This document shows, piece by piece, positions 48,307 to 60,961 of a stretch of 60,961 nt of DNA (position 1 is the first letter of the stretch; each line of letters begins with the position of its first letter). The notes beneath the pieces are model-generated. The model did not search any database. It saw only the letters and a list, made by a program, of their open reading frames with translations, and had not been told where the DNA came from. The translations under genes and the position numbers were made by a program. This stretch comes from Nemertoderma westbladi (taxonomy: Eukaryota > Xenacoelomorpha > Nemertodermatida > Nemertodermatidae). The stretch lies in NCBI GenBank assembly GCA_032718475.1, contig JAUCBJ010002088.1:1-60961 (forward strand), written 5' to 3'.

Positions 48307-49861
48307 GACTATCGAGCATGGGCTAATAAAATAAGCCCACGGTCGACTGAATCCATGACACCTGTTCTATTTGTATTACTGCACCCACTTGCTATTGAAT
48401 TATTGTCATCAGTTAATTCAGTAGAATATTGCCTCATCTTTCCATCTGAATTCTTCTCAACCCAATGTACTCAACATCAACTCTGCTGTAAATTGTTCTC
48501 TCAAGTTTTAATCTGCAAATGGCAAACACTTTTATAGCACACCTAACACAAATAGCATACCGACAGTTGTTAAATCGAATACTGACATTCAACATCTAAA
48601 AAGAGGTTCTTGTATATTTACTACGAACCGTTTTTTATTAGTGGGATCGTTTTCAATTATTCCTGATGGTTTAAAATTACGTCTAAATTTACATGGACAT
48701 ATACTTGATTTTGTGAGTCATTTGTTCCAGTCCCCATTTCCATGTCCTATCAGTAGTTATGGTGAAGGTTTTTTCAAAATAGGAAAGTAATTCTCTAATT
48801 TAGTGATAGGAGATTGGACAGTATGCATCTGCTATCCAAGTACATATAATGGGCAACATGTTTTCTATGTTTCAATGTTGTGTAATTAATTATAGTCATA
48901 ATATATATATATTTAATTTTTTCAGCATTTTTTTTTCAGAATTTTTTCATTTAATTTTTTTATTTAATTTCAGCCTCACTGCTTAATGAGGTCGATGATT
49001 ATGATGAGAGTGAACCGAAGATTAATGGCGGTGAATGTGTTGTCACATATGAAGGGGAGAAATGTATCTCTAATCTGTAGAGTTTTAACTCATGTATTTC
49101 TGGAAGAGGAAGAATATCTAGTCATCTTGGATAAGGCCCAAGAAATTTATATGGGATATAATTACACAACTGTTTTCAGTTTTCAGCTAATCTAGCAGCG
49201 TCAGTTTTACAATACGACCAAACGCCCATCTTCCCTACCACATGGCGCATTGGATTGCATCAAACATCCTGGCTACCTGGGCAAGGACCAAGAAAGACAA
49301 CGTCGAGAAAGAATCTCGACGTTAACCTTATATGTATACCCATATTGTAATACGTAATCTTATTTTTAAATTGGTAGTTTTTTTTGTTGCCTGGGGAAAA
49401 AGTTCTATTTTTTTTATTTTAATCGATTATTTTTTGTAATCGATTTATTTGCACTTATTGCATAATCCATTAAAGTTCGTGTTACCAGTAGCAGTACGTA
49501 GATAACTGTAAAAGCTTTTGCGGATATAACCAGTCATTTTCTCCGCAATATACAGTATAGGTGTTTTAGGGGACATAACAAGCCATTTTCTCCGCAATGT
49601 ACCGTGTGGGTATTTTAGCGGACATAACAAACCATTTACGCCGCAATGTGCTAATACTCTAAATAGATTGTAGTTCTGATGACGAAATCTGTTAGCTGAT
49701 TTACTGTCGATGTGGAACCTCTCTTTGTTCAGCTCGCTCAGCTCAGCCAAACAGAGCGATTTTCATTTTATCTTGTACAGAAAATCGCTCTGATTGGCTG
49801 AGCTGGTCTGAGCTGAGCTTATAAACGTTTACAGTGTAACTTATGTAAACTACGTAAAACT

Positions 49862-52800
49862 CCCGAGTTATTATCATGTTATGACAATATTCTTAAAGAT
49901 CAATTACGTCGTGATTTTATAGAATTAGTTGAAGTAAATAGTCCTAGTGAGCCTAGTGATATACATTCCGGATCAGTGGTACATTATTTACCACACCGAG
50001 GCGTTCTTAAACCTGAATCATCTACCACGCCATTACGGATTGTATATGATTGCTCATCACGCTCAGCCCCTAATTATCCTAGTTTAAATGATAATCTTTA
50101 TTCGGGTCCAGACCTAAATAATTTATTGTGCAATTTGTTATTACGTTTCTGTTTACATCCTTATTGTGCTATAGCTGACATAGAAAAAGCCTTTCTACAA
50201 ATAGGCTTAGATCAATCTGATAGCGATTGTACAAGATTTTTATGGATCCAGGATCCATTCGACCCTTTTAGTCAATTAGTGCATATCGTTTTAAAGTTAT
50301 TTTATTCGGAGCTACGTGTAGCCAATTCTTATTGAATGCTACAATAAAATATCACCTCAATAAATATTCTTCAAATATTGCTGAGAAAATAAGCGAAGGT
50401 ATTTATGTTGACAATCTACAGTGTATGGAGCCAACAGAGACAGAATTAATAGATATTTACCGTCAAAGTAAACAAATTTTAACTAAAGGTGGATTTCCAT
50501 TGCGACAATGGGTAACGAATTCCCCAAAATTACAGGAAATCATTGTAACCAATAACGACTGACCTAAAACGTATAAAAGTACTGTTTAAGTTACTTGGTA
50601 TGTTGTGGCACATTACTGAAGATAAACTCGGGTTTGTCTCCAATGAAATTATTTCTCCTGATATTATAACAAAGAGAGTGATTGTTAGTTTGTCTGCGAA
50701 GGTTTTTGACCCATATGGTTTTCTACTGCCAATAACAATTCGCTCTCATATTCTTATACAGCAACTTTGGCGTTTACAATTAGACTGGGATGCAACCATT
50801 CGCAGCGATTTAGTTTCAGTTTGGAACTTATTACTTACAGACCTAAATGGAGCAGCCATGTTGACAATTCCTAGACAGCTCCCATTGGCTCCAATAATCG
50901 ACTTACACTGCTTTAGTGACGCTTCTAAAAAAGCATTCGGTGCTGTAATTTACATTGTAAATGAAAATGGTTCATTTTTTATTACAGCAAAATCGAGAGT
51001 GACTCCAATTAAACAATCGAAACCTTCTTTACCTAACCTCGAGTTGATAGCTTTTAATATTGGAGCTCGGTTGGTAAATTATATTTCTGATGTGTATTCA
51101 TCGATATTTACTCCACGTTCGTTAAATCTGTGGACTGACAGTCAGTTAGTGCTACATTGGGTGAATAGCACTAAAGTTTTGAAACCTTTCAGAAAAACTC
51201 GCGTAGACGAAATTCACAGGTTGGTACCTATGGCAACCATTCGTTATGTACCTACCAAAGACAATCCTGCAGACTTGTTAACTCGTGTGATTAGTTATTC
51301 GCAATTTTTAACTTTGAATATTTGGGTAAACGGCCCCGATTGGCTGATTACACCATGTGATTTGGCCCCAACAACCATCATATGGATTTGAACACGAAAC
51401 TGCGGGCCTAGTTTCTTCCTCCATACCGGTAGTTGTAGACAGTTTAAGTGAAACTGAAAGTAAAGTTTATCACGTCAATAAACCTATCATCGATATATCA
51501 ATGTTTAATAGTTATAACAAACTTATCAACGTTACAGCTTGGGTTATAAAGTTCATTAGTTGTTACAAAATTAAAACGAAAACGACAAATACCTGGAAAT
51601 CTGGCAATAAATTGCCATCCTTATCTGTTAGTGATATTAATTCAGCCCAAACTTATTGGTTTCGTCAAGTTCAGTACGAAACATTTTATTCTGAAATACA
51701 GCACTTAAAGAAACAAGTCGATTCTACCAGGACTACTAAACCCCCTCATTTAATTCGGCAACTAAATTTATTCCTACACAATGGAGTTATTCGGTCCAAA
51801 GGTCGGATCGACCATGCTGACCTTGATTGGACAACGAAATGTCCGATCTTTATTCCGAGTAAACATAAGTTTACTGAGTTACTTATTCTTGAAACTCATA
51901 ATCGATTTTTACACTGTGGTGTTACAGAAACAGTTGTAAACTTGCGACAAGTCTTTTGGATCTCACGTATACGACAACGTGTCAATTCAATACTCCGGCT
52001 ATGTGTTTCCTGTCGCCGAGTTCAAGGTCGACCTTACACAACTCCACCAGAACCTCAACTTCCGCCATTCGAGTAAGGATTGCTAATCCATTTCAAGTTT
52101 CTGGTGTCGATTATACGGGATATTTGCTTGTTAAGGAGAACGAATTAATTACTAAGGCTCATATAGCTTTATTCACTTGTATGGCCTCATGAGCCATTCA
52201 CTTAGAGGTCGTTAGCGATAACTCTACAACTGAATTCATAATGGAATTGAGACAGTTTATTGGACGTCGAGGCTGCCCTACTCAGTTTATTAGTGATAAC
52301 ACGCATCCACTTTCGTTTCTGCTGATATTAATCTACAAGACCTACATTCTGATCCGTCCGTTTGAAGCTACTTGCTTTTACAACGAATTGTGTGGCGTTT
52401 CATATCTCCATCTAGTCTGTGGATGGGAGGTACATGGGAACGACTCATAAAGATGACCAAGTTAACATTAAAGAAAACTTTAAAGAAATCTTTAGTTTCT
52501 ATTGACCAACTGCGTACAATAGTTGTAGAGATAGAATCTCTTATAAACGATCGGCCATTGACCTACATGAGTTCCGAACCGGATGAAATACTTCCACTAA
52601 CTCCCTCTCATTTACTTTATGGAAGAAAACTAAACGGTTTAAATATTATTTCCGATGTTTTAGAACTTATATCTGATCCCTCATACGGAAGCGATGACGA
52701 AACATATGTTAGGAAACAATATTTACATATTACAACATTGATTAGTAACTTTTGGCGACATTGGAACCAGGAGTACCTGGTAGCACTACGTGAAAGACAT

Positions 52801-53127
52801 CAATATACAACATCTCTGACTGAAGTCGTTCCAAAATTCGGAGACATTGTTCTAATCGGCAGCGATAACCTTCCTCGGATGCAATGGCCGTTAGGGAGGA
52901 TTATAATGCTCCATCCAGGACAGGATGACTATGTACGTTCCGTTTCATTGAAAACTCGTCATGGTGTTTTGAAACGCCCAGTGAAACGCTCTTATCCATT
53001 AGAAATTAACCATTCCGAAATGCTAGTTGACAAAAATGGCGATCTTCAAATTCAAAGCACATCGGAATCCACCGACAAGATTTACAGAGAACGAGGAAAC
53101 GTGCAACGATCACGCATAAAAATATAG
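49862..53127 (+). pseudogene. BEL2 pol, unit Q copy
   Basis: Same lesions as P: shift near 50284, shift near 51390, base loss at 52074, TGA at 52190-52192 and a two-base insertion near 52302. Differences from P are few (for example His to Arg in QLWHLQLD). Sharing of every lesion shows it is a DNA-level duplicate and not an independent retrotransposition. Confidence 0.92.
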
Positions 53128-54118
53128 AATCGTGTATTAAAAAATTGTCAAGTGACGATTCAGATAGCGAGGCATAAAATTTAACTAAAAAGTAACAAAA
53201 TATCAGTTTACAATAAATTATACATATTTTTATTTAACCCGTTGACAAATATACAGTAGTTAGATATAAATTATTTTTCTATATGTAATTTTTTTTTTTT
53301 CGTTAATAATACAAATTGTTGATTTGTACAGATTTGTAGTGTATGAAAGTTATTAAATTGAAGCATACATACGCATAAAGTTGTCATTGTGTGATATACG
53401 GTATATATATTTTTTTGTCATAAATATTTTGTTTTCGGAAATTTTTTTTTCGGTGGTGGAGGATGTAACAAATACAGTATATATTACCACCCTATATAAG
53501 GCTCCTATTATTATAACAAGTACATCTACTACGGTACTGAGAGTTTCAGTGTTTACCATTCAATATTATGTATTACCTTGCCTAAGCTTAATATACTGCT
53601 GTACTGATCGAGGTCATGTTTTATATATACAGTATATAATATTTCTGTTCTGCCATTCCCGAACATTCAGAACATATAGGAACTGATCTAGGGATATAAC
53701 TTTTATTGACGCAATGGTGGGACTATTTCCGCCATCACAATATATACTCAAATATACTACCCCCCCCCCCCCCATCCCGTCTCAATAGGGCTCCTATCTG
53801 TGCCCCCAGCTCATATCTCCATTACAACCTTTATAAAGTATTAGTTAACATAACCAGGTATTGTATTAGTCAACCAATAAGTAAAGTGATATTAACCTTT
53901 ATTGGTGTTACAGTGGATTGTGTGGGCTGTACATCATACAGTAGGGGCCTACCATAATTGATGGTTAGGCCCAATCACGCAATCACCTGCTTTAATTTAG
54001 TTGTTTGTGATTGGTTACAGCCAACAGCTGCTCTGTTAATTAAATTTAAGTAGTATAAGAAGAGCAATGAAAATGTTTCTCCTATCCATTTGTGCCAGCC
54101 ACTTCATGTATTTTCAAT
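53128..54118. other. spacer between BEL2 pol and SGNH-like ORF, unit Q
   Basis: Counterpart of 44124-45114; AT-rich, with a C run near 53760. No gene or LTR recognised. Confidence 0.5.
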
Positions 54119-54763
54119 ATGGCAGCTACCCACAAATCGCGTTTTAATCTATCAAACCCTGATTTTACCAAGGTTTGTCCTGTGGGGCACCTCCACGAGG
54201 TTGCCATTGTCGGTTCATCCCACCCGGATCATATCTTTGATTTCATCCAGCGTGAGCCAAACGCTGACAACAACTTTGGGCTCTCCCCGACAGTTGCCAA
54301 TGTTCATTTTCAGTGCGGATCGGGTCGTGTATTCGAAACACATAACGCCCAGAACATCATGCACTCATGGGAGTGTAATCCCTGTATCATTGTTTTGATG
54401 TTTGGAGGGAATGAGCTCTGCGATCCTAACAAGACCGTGGAATTTGTTGCTTCTAAACTAAAAACTCTGATATGGGATTACGCGAGCCTGGGTGCTGTTG
54501 TTCTGTGGTTGCATGTGTTTCCACGTTTCATGGCTCGAAATGGGCTTGCGTTGCAGGTGGATTTTGAAGAGAGAAGGGTGGTGTTGAATGCAGAGATGGA
54601 CTCGTGGTTGTGTCGGACATCCACTGCCTCCGCTATCGTCCTGCAAGGATGTTTGAACGTGCCGACCAGGGGTGCCCTGGATCATCTGAGTGATATGGGG
54701 CAGTGGAAGCTGTACCATGCCGTCAGGCATGCGCTTCTTACTGCAGTGTGGCGCCTGCAGTAA
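54119..54763 (+). CDS. SGNH-hydrolase-like protein, unit Q
   Basis: Second copy of 45115-45759, 214 residues, same motifs (VGSSH, FGGNEL, SDMGQWKLYHAVRH). Substitutions include Glu to Ala and Val to Ala in the ESLGVV segment and Ala to Val at ERRVAL. Both copies being open after duplication is weak evidence only, since divergence is very low. Confidence 0.7.
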   Translation: MAATHKSRFNLSNPDFTKVCPVGHLHEVAIVGSSHPDHIFDFIQREPNADNNFGLSPTVANVHFQCGSGRVFETHNAQNIMHSWECNPCIIVLMFGGNELCDPNKTVEFVASKLKTLIWDYASLGAVVLWLHVFPRFMARNGLALQVDFEERRVVLNAEMDSWLCRTSTASAIVLQGCLNVPTRGALDHLSDMGQWKLYHAVRHALLTAVWRLQ

Positions 54764-56336
54764 GATAGCAAACAGGGCCCTCGGGCATTGCATTGCCCCA
54801 TTATTGGGGCATTACTCCTGCCTGCCTGACTCCCTTTGTTACTTTGAAATGGCCTGAATGTGAGGCCTTTCGAAGGATTAATGCAGTATGGTAATTGTAC
54901 TGTAAAGGGTTATGATTTTGTTTACTTGTTAAGTATTTCTTAATATTGCTTAAACAAGTAAACATGTGTAAACAAATAAATCAAACATAATATTAGGCAT
55001 ATACAATTCTTATTGTAGCCAACATTCCACATTTTTATTGGGGTATTTACACTAAGAATACATGCTTGCAATTACCTGGCTACACCGGACTGCTTCTAGC
55101 TCTACAGTATGCATATGATCGTTGAATCTGAGGATGTTGATCTCAGTTAAATAGGATTTACCTCAATATTAGTTTATTGTTTTGTTGTATCTCAACAAGA
55201 CTCTTTAACCCGATTTTTTTTACTAATCCATTAATATACAGGCGTACAGGTACACGTAGGTGGTGGTGTGAAATTAACACACATTTAACTCAGACTACCC
55301 CCCCCCCCCCCCCCCCGCCCGTTTTCTTGACTTCTGGACGTACCGGTACTGTAATAGAGATTTTTCGGTACCGGATATGTGTAATTGATTAATGAAACAA
55401 TAATTGATTAATTTCCCTAAGTTTGAACTATTCTGTTATTTCCTTTTTAGATTGTTGCAATAGCTACCCAATAGCTTATCTTCCAACAATTACACTGACT
55501 TGTTTCCATGGCTAACTATAATCATTTTCAGATTCATCAACATACATTTGATATTTTTAAATTCAATGCTGGTAAGTGATACCGGTTAGCTAACAGTAAC
55601 TAATCAGAATAAATTAATGTCAGTTTAAATCTCTCTGTCTGTTTTAGTAACTGTTAAATTGTTTTTTGTTGATCTTAACCTGTTTTTATTCCCGATTTAG
55701 GTTTGATATTACATATATCTTACTGTTGTTCGTTTCGGTAACTGTTCGTTTACTACAGTGGTATCAGTCAGTATAGAGCAGGAATAATATAGGAAAGGCC
55801 TAACTGTTGGACTGCGATAAGGTTTATTGATACTGTAATAAATGCTATTATAGTACTCATATAATTTGAGATTTTTAGCACTGTCGCCTACATTTTAAAT
55901 GGTTTTCTCAGTAACGTGGTATGTTTCCTCAATTGGTAGCGGGATTGTATTGTATATTGGTTTGGTTAGAAAAACGGGCATCTGTAACCTGCTTCCTTCC
56001 CTCAATTGTTTTGGTTGGAAAATACCTCCTTTGTAACCTGCACCTTTCCCTCAATTGTTAACAAGATTGTTTTTATTGTTTTGGTTAGAGTAGCTCGTCT
56101 CTGTAACCTGTCCCCCCCCCCCCCCCCCCGTACATTTCCCATTGTAATATAAAGTAACGGTAAATACATTACATACAACAGCATTAGTGGGTGAATTTGG
56201 AAGAGTGATTTGCCACGACAGTGTTAAGGAATACTGGAAATCTCTATTTCCAACAGGTAATGAAGCTGTTTTTATATTATGGAACAGTAAACGTGGTATA
56301 TCAACTTCTATCCCTATTCAACTTATATCAACTTCC
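54764..56336. other. 3' part of unit Q and downstream spacer
   Basis: After the unit end (55776) the sequence is unique. At 55920-56110 a phrase (TGTAACCTG plus YTTCCCTCAATTGTT plus TTGGTTAG) recurs about three times at irregular spacing, followed by an 18-base C run (56112-56129). A frame starting 56187 (MGEFGRVICHDSVKEYWK) runs into BEL1-derived sequence and has no recognised domain. Confidence 0.5.
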
Positions 56337-57636
56337 AGCCGGACAGAGAGAGATGTTAGTGCCGAGAGCGGGCGAGCGAGAAGACATCAGACGGAAGCGA
56401 GAAGAAGAATAGTGGAGTTTAACCAGGAGGTCGACGAGAGATCTCATGAGTGGGGATGCTACATTGGAGAGAGAAGAAGAGAAGAGAATAGAAGAGGCGT
56501 CGCTACGAGTGACTGGAGAGCGAGGACAGATAGCGAGCCGGCAGTAGTAGAGATAGAGTTGGGGAGTCAGTGGGGTCAAACTCCGGGAGATTGCCATCGC
56601 CCCGGAGAGACGCACCACACACTAAGAGAAGGGTACAGGACGTACCGATACTAGGAAGAGAACAGGAGAGGGGATTGAAGAGAAACTTCCCGACGGGATA
56701 TAGCTGCCGATCGAGAGTACGGTAGTCATGGGGAGAGGCCTTCTTGGAATATTCGAGAAGGTTAAACTTCGGTCCGGAAGGGCACATGCAGACTGCAGGA
56801 CATACTGTAGGCCTTACTGCACATACTATAGGCCATGCTGGGAGAGATAGTGTAGGCGATAGAGTAGCGCGAACGACGGGATTAGATCCGGAAGTCGCGG
56901 AGTATATACCGGTAGGTAGGCAAGAAGTGGATAAGCCTATATCGGTACCAACACAGCAGCATGACTATAATATGCAGGGACATAACATATATCCAGGGGA
57001 GGGGAGAGTTATTACAGATAGGTGTATGGGCCCCAATATGTTAACATCAACCCCAGTACCAAACATAATACCGGTGGGGGGGGGGGGGGGGGGGGGCAGG
57101 GTGACATTCCCCCATTACAATATCAACAATACACTCAACCAGGAATAAGAACATTGAACCCCCTGGACGAGAACAGGTCGTGCGACACGGAAATATGGAG
57201 AGGGCCGTTACCCCCAATGATATATCCGACGCAAGTAAAGGCAACAGGCAACAGGGCAGCTAACAGGAGAATCTGTACAGCATTCTTTGAACCCATTGGA
57301 AGCACAGGCAATGGGAATGGCGACACTGATCGATGCACTGAAGGCCAGGATCGAATTACCACCAGTCGAACCATTTAAATTCGACGGAAGCAGACCGGAA
57401 TAATTCCTGCAATTCCGACGGATGTACAGCAACGAGATATTAAGTAAGAACCTGACGCAAGTGGAGTGCCTAAAATATCTACAGGTATATATATACAGGA
57501 GGCCCAGCGTACGACATCGTGAGGCAATATCAGGGCATCGAGGGCGGCTTCACAACTGCATGGCGGGCCTTAGACAGAGAATACGGACATCCAGCCAAGA
57601 TCATCAGGCAAACCCTATGGGGTATAACATCGGGTG
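56337..57636 (+). pseudogene. old BEL1-family gag relic
   Basis: Corresponds to BEL1 9727-11026 (end of gag part 2 into part 3) with many substitutions, small indels and stops (for example FDGSRPE then TAA at 57400). A 21-base G tract (57076-57096) stands at the part 2/part 3 border. Both ends are cut: the left fades into unrelated DNA and the right is interrupted by a newer BEL1 LTR at CGGGTG/TGTTAGC. Confidence 0.88.
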
Positions 57637-58173
57637 TGTTAGCTTATTCAATCCCGCCAACACCCCATAAAGTTATTAGCCGATAAGCAATATTGGGAGC
57701 CACGAGATTGGGCAATTAACCAACTCGTGCCATCCCAATAAGAGTGGGAAGGAAGCACACAATAGAGGGTCAGGGGCCAAACCCCTAACCCAGAGAGAAC
57801 AGGTGGAGTGAACGGGAATACTCCACGGGGCGCCAACAAGGGTATTAACCAATCAGAGGGGGGAATGGCATCGATTGAGTAGCAGTAAGGCCACCGTGCA
57901 ATATAACCAATAACCTATTAATCAGTGATTCAGTTATCTCAGTGCAGCAGTGCTAGCGTAGGGTACAGCCAATTAGTTTAGTTAGGGGATCACGGGACTT
58001 TAGTTACCGTATCCCGCCTTGTACACATTCACAATATATCTATATCTTATAACCTCTTATTATACACCGAACTTCAGAACTCAATTATCTTTACTTCACC
58101 CTTACACACGGCGGGGACGCGTGGACTAAATACCACACCGGATAAATCGGGATCCCTCCTGGATCCCGTCACA
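57637..58173 (+). repeat. left LTR of BEL1 second copy
   Basis: 537 bp, TGTTAGC...GTCACA, with about ten or more differences from the 541-bp LTRs of the first copy, mostly near 57960 and 58030-58130. The terminal CGGGATCC/GGATCCCG hairpin is preserved. Confidence 0.93.
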
Positions 58174-58258
58174 GTAACTAAATCCGAGCTGCCGCCCTAG
58201 TTAAACTCTAAGAACTACCGGTACAACCTAGCTAGCCGAATCATCAGCCACAAACGAG

Positions 58259-59925
58259 ATGAGTGAATCGGGCGAGACACCGACGCGGACCCCGGACGAA
58301 GACCTAACGATCCGCGAGGCCGCGACCAAGCGATACAGGCCCACGACGCCGGAGCCATCGATAACGGGCGAACCGGAAGTCCAGGACGAGGAGGGCCTGG
58401 AACCCGAAGTCGAACCAAGAGAGAAAGAGAGCGAGATGGAGGGAGATGGAGACGAGTCGACACGAGAGGGAGAACGGCGCGCCGATGTCGCCGGCCAGCT
58501 ACCGGCCGAGGGCGACGGGCGGCCCACCGAAACGGCGACGGTGGGGCCGACGGTGCGACGCCGGACGCGAAGAGACGGAGGAGAGATCGGTACCGATGTC
58601 GCCGGCCAGCTACAGGCCGAGGGCGACGGACGGCCCACCGGAACGGCGACGGTGGAGCCGCCGGTACGACGTCGAACCCGGAGGGACGGAGGAGAGGTCG
58701 GCGACGAGGACGTCGGGGTTTCTGAGCGACTTCGACGGGCCTACAACGCGACCCGGAAGCTGATAAACGACGCCAAGAAGGAAGGGGCGAAGGTAGACGA
58801 GGTGAGACTGAGAAAGCGACTAGGTGAGTCGGATAAACACTTAAATTACCTAATACGTTTTGGGCAGAGAGAACTGGCCGGGGAGAGAGCAGAAAGGATA
58901 GCCGGCGAACTGTTTGAACTATGGGAGTGTGGGAGTATGGAACCTAGCGTAGCGCCAGTGTACATAGGGCCATACTTGGTCGATGCCCGGGGAGTGAAAC
59001 CAGTGGGTTGGAAGGGACCTGAAGAGGGCGAATCCGAGGTTAACACCGAGGATTCGGCCTCGTCGGTCGGAGAAAGCTCCGGAAAGGGGGAGAAAGTTAG
59101 TAGGTCGGGAAGGCGGGGGAAGTCCGTCGTAACCGATAAGTCTGCTACATCCTCCGCGAAAGAAAGAGCGGTGAGAAAAATAGGAGCCACATACCGTCTC
59201 AGCATGGCAGAGCAAGGTCAGAGAGAAATGAAGGAACGGCTAGAGGAGGGAAGAGTGCGGTTAGAGAGGGAAACGGTATTGCTTAGAGAAACCGGAGAAA
59301 GGGCCGAAAGGGCTTTGAAAAGCCTAAGGGAGTATGATGAGATAGAGGAAAGGGAGTGTAGGGAGCGTGAAGCGAGAGAGGAAAAGGAACGCGAGGAGCG
59401 TGAGAGCGAGAGATGGAAAAGGAACGCAAGGAGCGTGAGGCGAGAATGGAAAAGGAACGCAAGGAGCGTGAGGCGGAACGCAAGGAGCGTGAGGCGGGAA
59501 TGGAAAAGGAACGCAAGGAGCGTGAGGCGGGAAAGGAAAAGGAACGCAAGGAGCGTGAGGCGAGAAAGGAAGAGGAACGTAAAGAGCGTGGGGCGAGACG
59601 AAGGGAGAGCATTAAGAGTGCCGCAGACTCGGCCATCAAGGACACCCAGGAGCGTGAGGGGATAGTGGCAAAGAGTGAAAAGGAGCGCAAGGAATTAGAG
59701 AAACGGCAGAGTGAGTATGCGAAAAATATAATTAGAGGGACGCACGAGTTGGAATACGTGCGAGTGGGACCGCCGTCTGAAACTGGGGCCGGCTCGAGTA
59801 TTTTTGAGGAGCCGAGGGCCGTAGATGTATTTGTTAATACTCCACTGACAGGGACCGCACGACAGACTCAAGACTGGTGCGACCGTACGAGCGGGGGGGG
59901 TAATATAATAATAATGGTACAGTAG
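58259..59925 (+). pseudogene. gag part 1 of BEL1 second copy, frameshifted in the coiled coil
   Basis: ATG 58259 (MSESGETPTRTPDED) is in frame with the 37-residue repeats and the middle region, and includes 145 bp absent from the first copy (about 58330-58474). A shift inside the expanded REARMEKERKE-type 33-bp repeats (near 59405) moves the reading to the frame 59413-59925. It reaches the G8 tract (59893-59900) with the same -1 relation to part 2. So the two copies have complementary defects. Confidence 0.75.
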
Positions 59926-59990
59926 ACGTTGTTGATATTAATAGTACCGTATGGGATAACGCTAATCAAACCTTTATTACAGGAAATACT

Positions 59991-60961
59991 TTGCCTGGTG
60001 GTAGTAATTTAAATTTAAATCAGAACAATCCCAGTGTTAATGTAGAAAATAATCCTAATATTGATGTAGTTACGCAAAATAATTCAAATAATCAAAATAA
60101 TAACTCGAATTCGGACCTACAAAATAACTTAAATAACGCAATTACACAGAATAATTCGAATAATTCAAATAATGATCTTAGCCCGAATTTACAAAATAAT
60201 TCAGATAACGTAGTCGCGCAGAATAATACAAATGATTTTGTTTCAAATGAGCAAATTAATTCCGTTTCCAATATGGGTGCTATTAGTGTAGACACGTCGG
60301 GCCTACGTAACCAGGGAGCAGAGGGCCTGGTAGGCCACGTAGTTAGTAGACAGGGAGCAGAGGGCCTGGTAGGCCACGTAGTTAGTAGACAGAGAGCAGA
60401 GGGCCTGGTAGGCCACGTAGTTGGTAGGCAGGGAGCGGAGGGCCTGGAAGGCCACGCAATAGCAGAGGGAGAGGCGGGGGTGAATAGACCCGACTGTGGT
60501 AGGGTTGATGTGTCGACTAGAGAGATATATAGTAGCGGGGCGAGAGGTAGCGAACTTAGATGTAGCGAGTGGGGGGGGGGCTACGAGCACCCCACAACAG
60601 AAAGTTAGCGGCGAGAGGGGGGGGGGCAGAGAGTGTCCCACAGCCGTCAGCGGACAATGCGAGGGCCGAACAAGGTAAACCGCAACAACCGGCGACGGAG
60701 AGTAATAGGGGGATTGCGAGTATCCCCGGCGACGTGCGATCGACCAGAGAAAGACAGGTCGACGTCGCGGGAGGGCAGACGGAGCGTCGAGCCCGATCAG
60801 AGGAGGAAAGAAGAACAGTGGGGTTTAACCGGGAGGTCGACGAGAGATCTCGTGAGCGGGAATATTCCACTGATAGGAGAAGAGAGGAAGAGAGTAGTAG
60901 AAGTATCGCCGCAAACGATAGAAGAGCGAGGACGGATAGCGAGCCGTCGGTAGTCGAGGTG
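59991..60961 (+). pseudogene. gag part 2 of BEL1 second copy, broken at a G run
   Basis: Asn-rich region and four 13-residue QGAEGLVGHVVSR repeats as in the first copy. After a G run near 60573 the frame differs and stops at 60608; further part 2 sequence continues in another frame to the window end. It is 3'-truncated by the window. Confidence 0.75.

Larger units (their letters stand above)
47986..55776. repeat. segmental duplication unit Q (7.8 kb, no DNA transposon)
   Basis: Near-identical to P without the 36191-40280 insertion. It contains the minus ORF (48306-47986 and beyond), the ESEPKINGGE frame (48977-49083), 52-bp repeats (49509-49664), hairpin (49740-49804), BEL2 pol, SGNH-like ORF and poly-C runs (near 53760 and 55300). 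It ends at GTATAG 55776. Confidence 0.93.
57637..60961 (+). mobile_element. BEL1 second copy, left part (runs off the window)
   Basis: The LTR at 57637-58173 and gag region are collinear with 6905-10000 of BEL1 at a few percent divergence. It inserted into the BEL1 relic, with GGGTG before the LTR as the likely 5-bp target duplication. The right part lies outside the window. Confidence 0.93.

Noticed and set aside
1-60961. tRNA, rRNA or snRNA genes
   Set aside because: No cloverleaf-like A/B boxes or conserved rRNA/snRNA segments were noticed by eye; a covariance-model scan would be needed to exclude them.

Overview
This is animal (metazoan) nuclear DNA, most likely from an aquatic invertebrate. 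It has no operons or ribosome binding sites. It has introns with GT/AG borders, AT-rich spacers, long poly-G/poly-C runs, and several classes of animal mobile element: BEL/Pao LTR retrotransposons, a DIRS-type tyrosine-recombinase retroelement, and a DNA transposon with long inverted repeats. The species cannot be named from the sequence. I see no complete ordinary host gene, tRNA, rRNA or CRISPR array; nearly everything recognisable is mobile or duplicated.

Layout. 1-1.5 kb: simple spacer with a 30-bp minisatellite and a 15-bp repeat. 1.5-22.1 kb: a 2.2-kb block occurs twice (A, 1545-3775; B, 5835-22095). Each copy holds a short hypothetical ORF, a relic tail of a HECT-like gene, an SGNH-hydrolase-like fragment and a GTSF1-like double CHHC zinc-finger ORF. 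Block B is split by a full-length BEL/Pao element ('BEL1', 6905-20922) with 541-bp LTRs that differ at one base as read, and a perfect 5-bp target duplication. BEL1 has a gag region spread over three reading frames joined at poly-G tracts, a gag/pol border that is one in-frame TGA, a tandem-repeat spacer, and an extra 844-codon gene after pol with three CCHC knuckles.

22-28 kb: sparse DNA with, on the minus strand, the most notable gene in the window: a 257-codon ORF (25722-26495) carrying the flavivirus-type class II fusion loop. It is followed at higher coordinates by a broken HECT-like E3-ligase gene on the same strand. 28.4-33.5 kb: a decayed DIRS-like element (RT, RNase H, gag, tyrosine recombinase) plus a second recombinase-like ORF, facing a third recombinase-like domain on the minus strand at 34 kb.

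34.9-55.8 kb: a 7.8-kb unit present twice (P, 34892-46776; Q, 47986-55776), separated by a 1.2-kb extra piece of the same BEL/Pao pol ('BEL2'). The unit holds a minus-strand ORF, a decayed BEL2 pol and an SGNH-like ORF. P alone carries a 4.1-kb DNA transposon (36191-40272) with ~350-bp inverted repeats, an 8-bp target duplication and a two-exon transposase; Q preserves the empty site. 55.8 kb to the end: an old BEL1 gag relic into which a second BEL1 copy (57637 onward, cut by the window end) has inserted.

The genes form a nest of selfish elements rather than one pathway. The fusion-protein gene, the HECT/SGNH/CHHC set and the extra BEL1 gene are the parts least explained by standard element descriptions. 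Because A/B and P/Q are near-identical, uncollapsed haplotypes or misassembly must be considered alongside true duplication.
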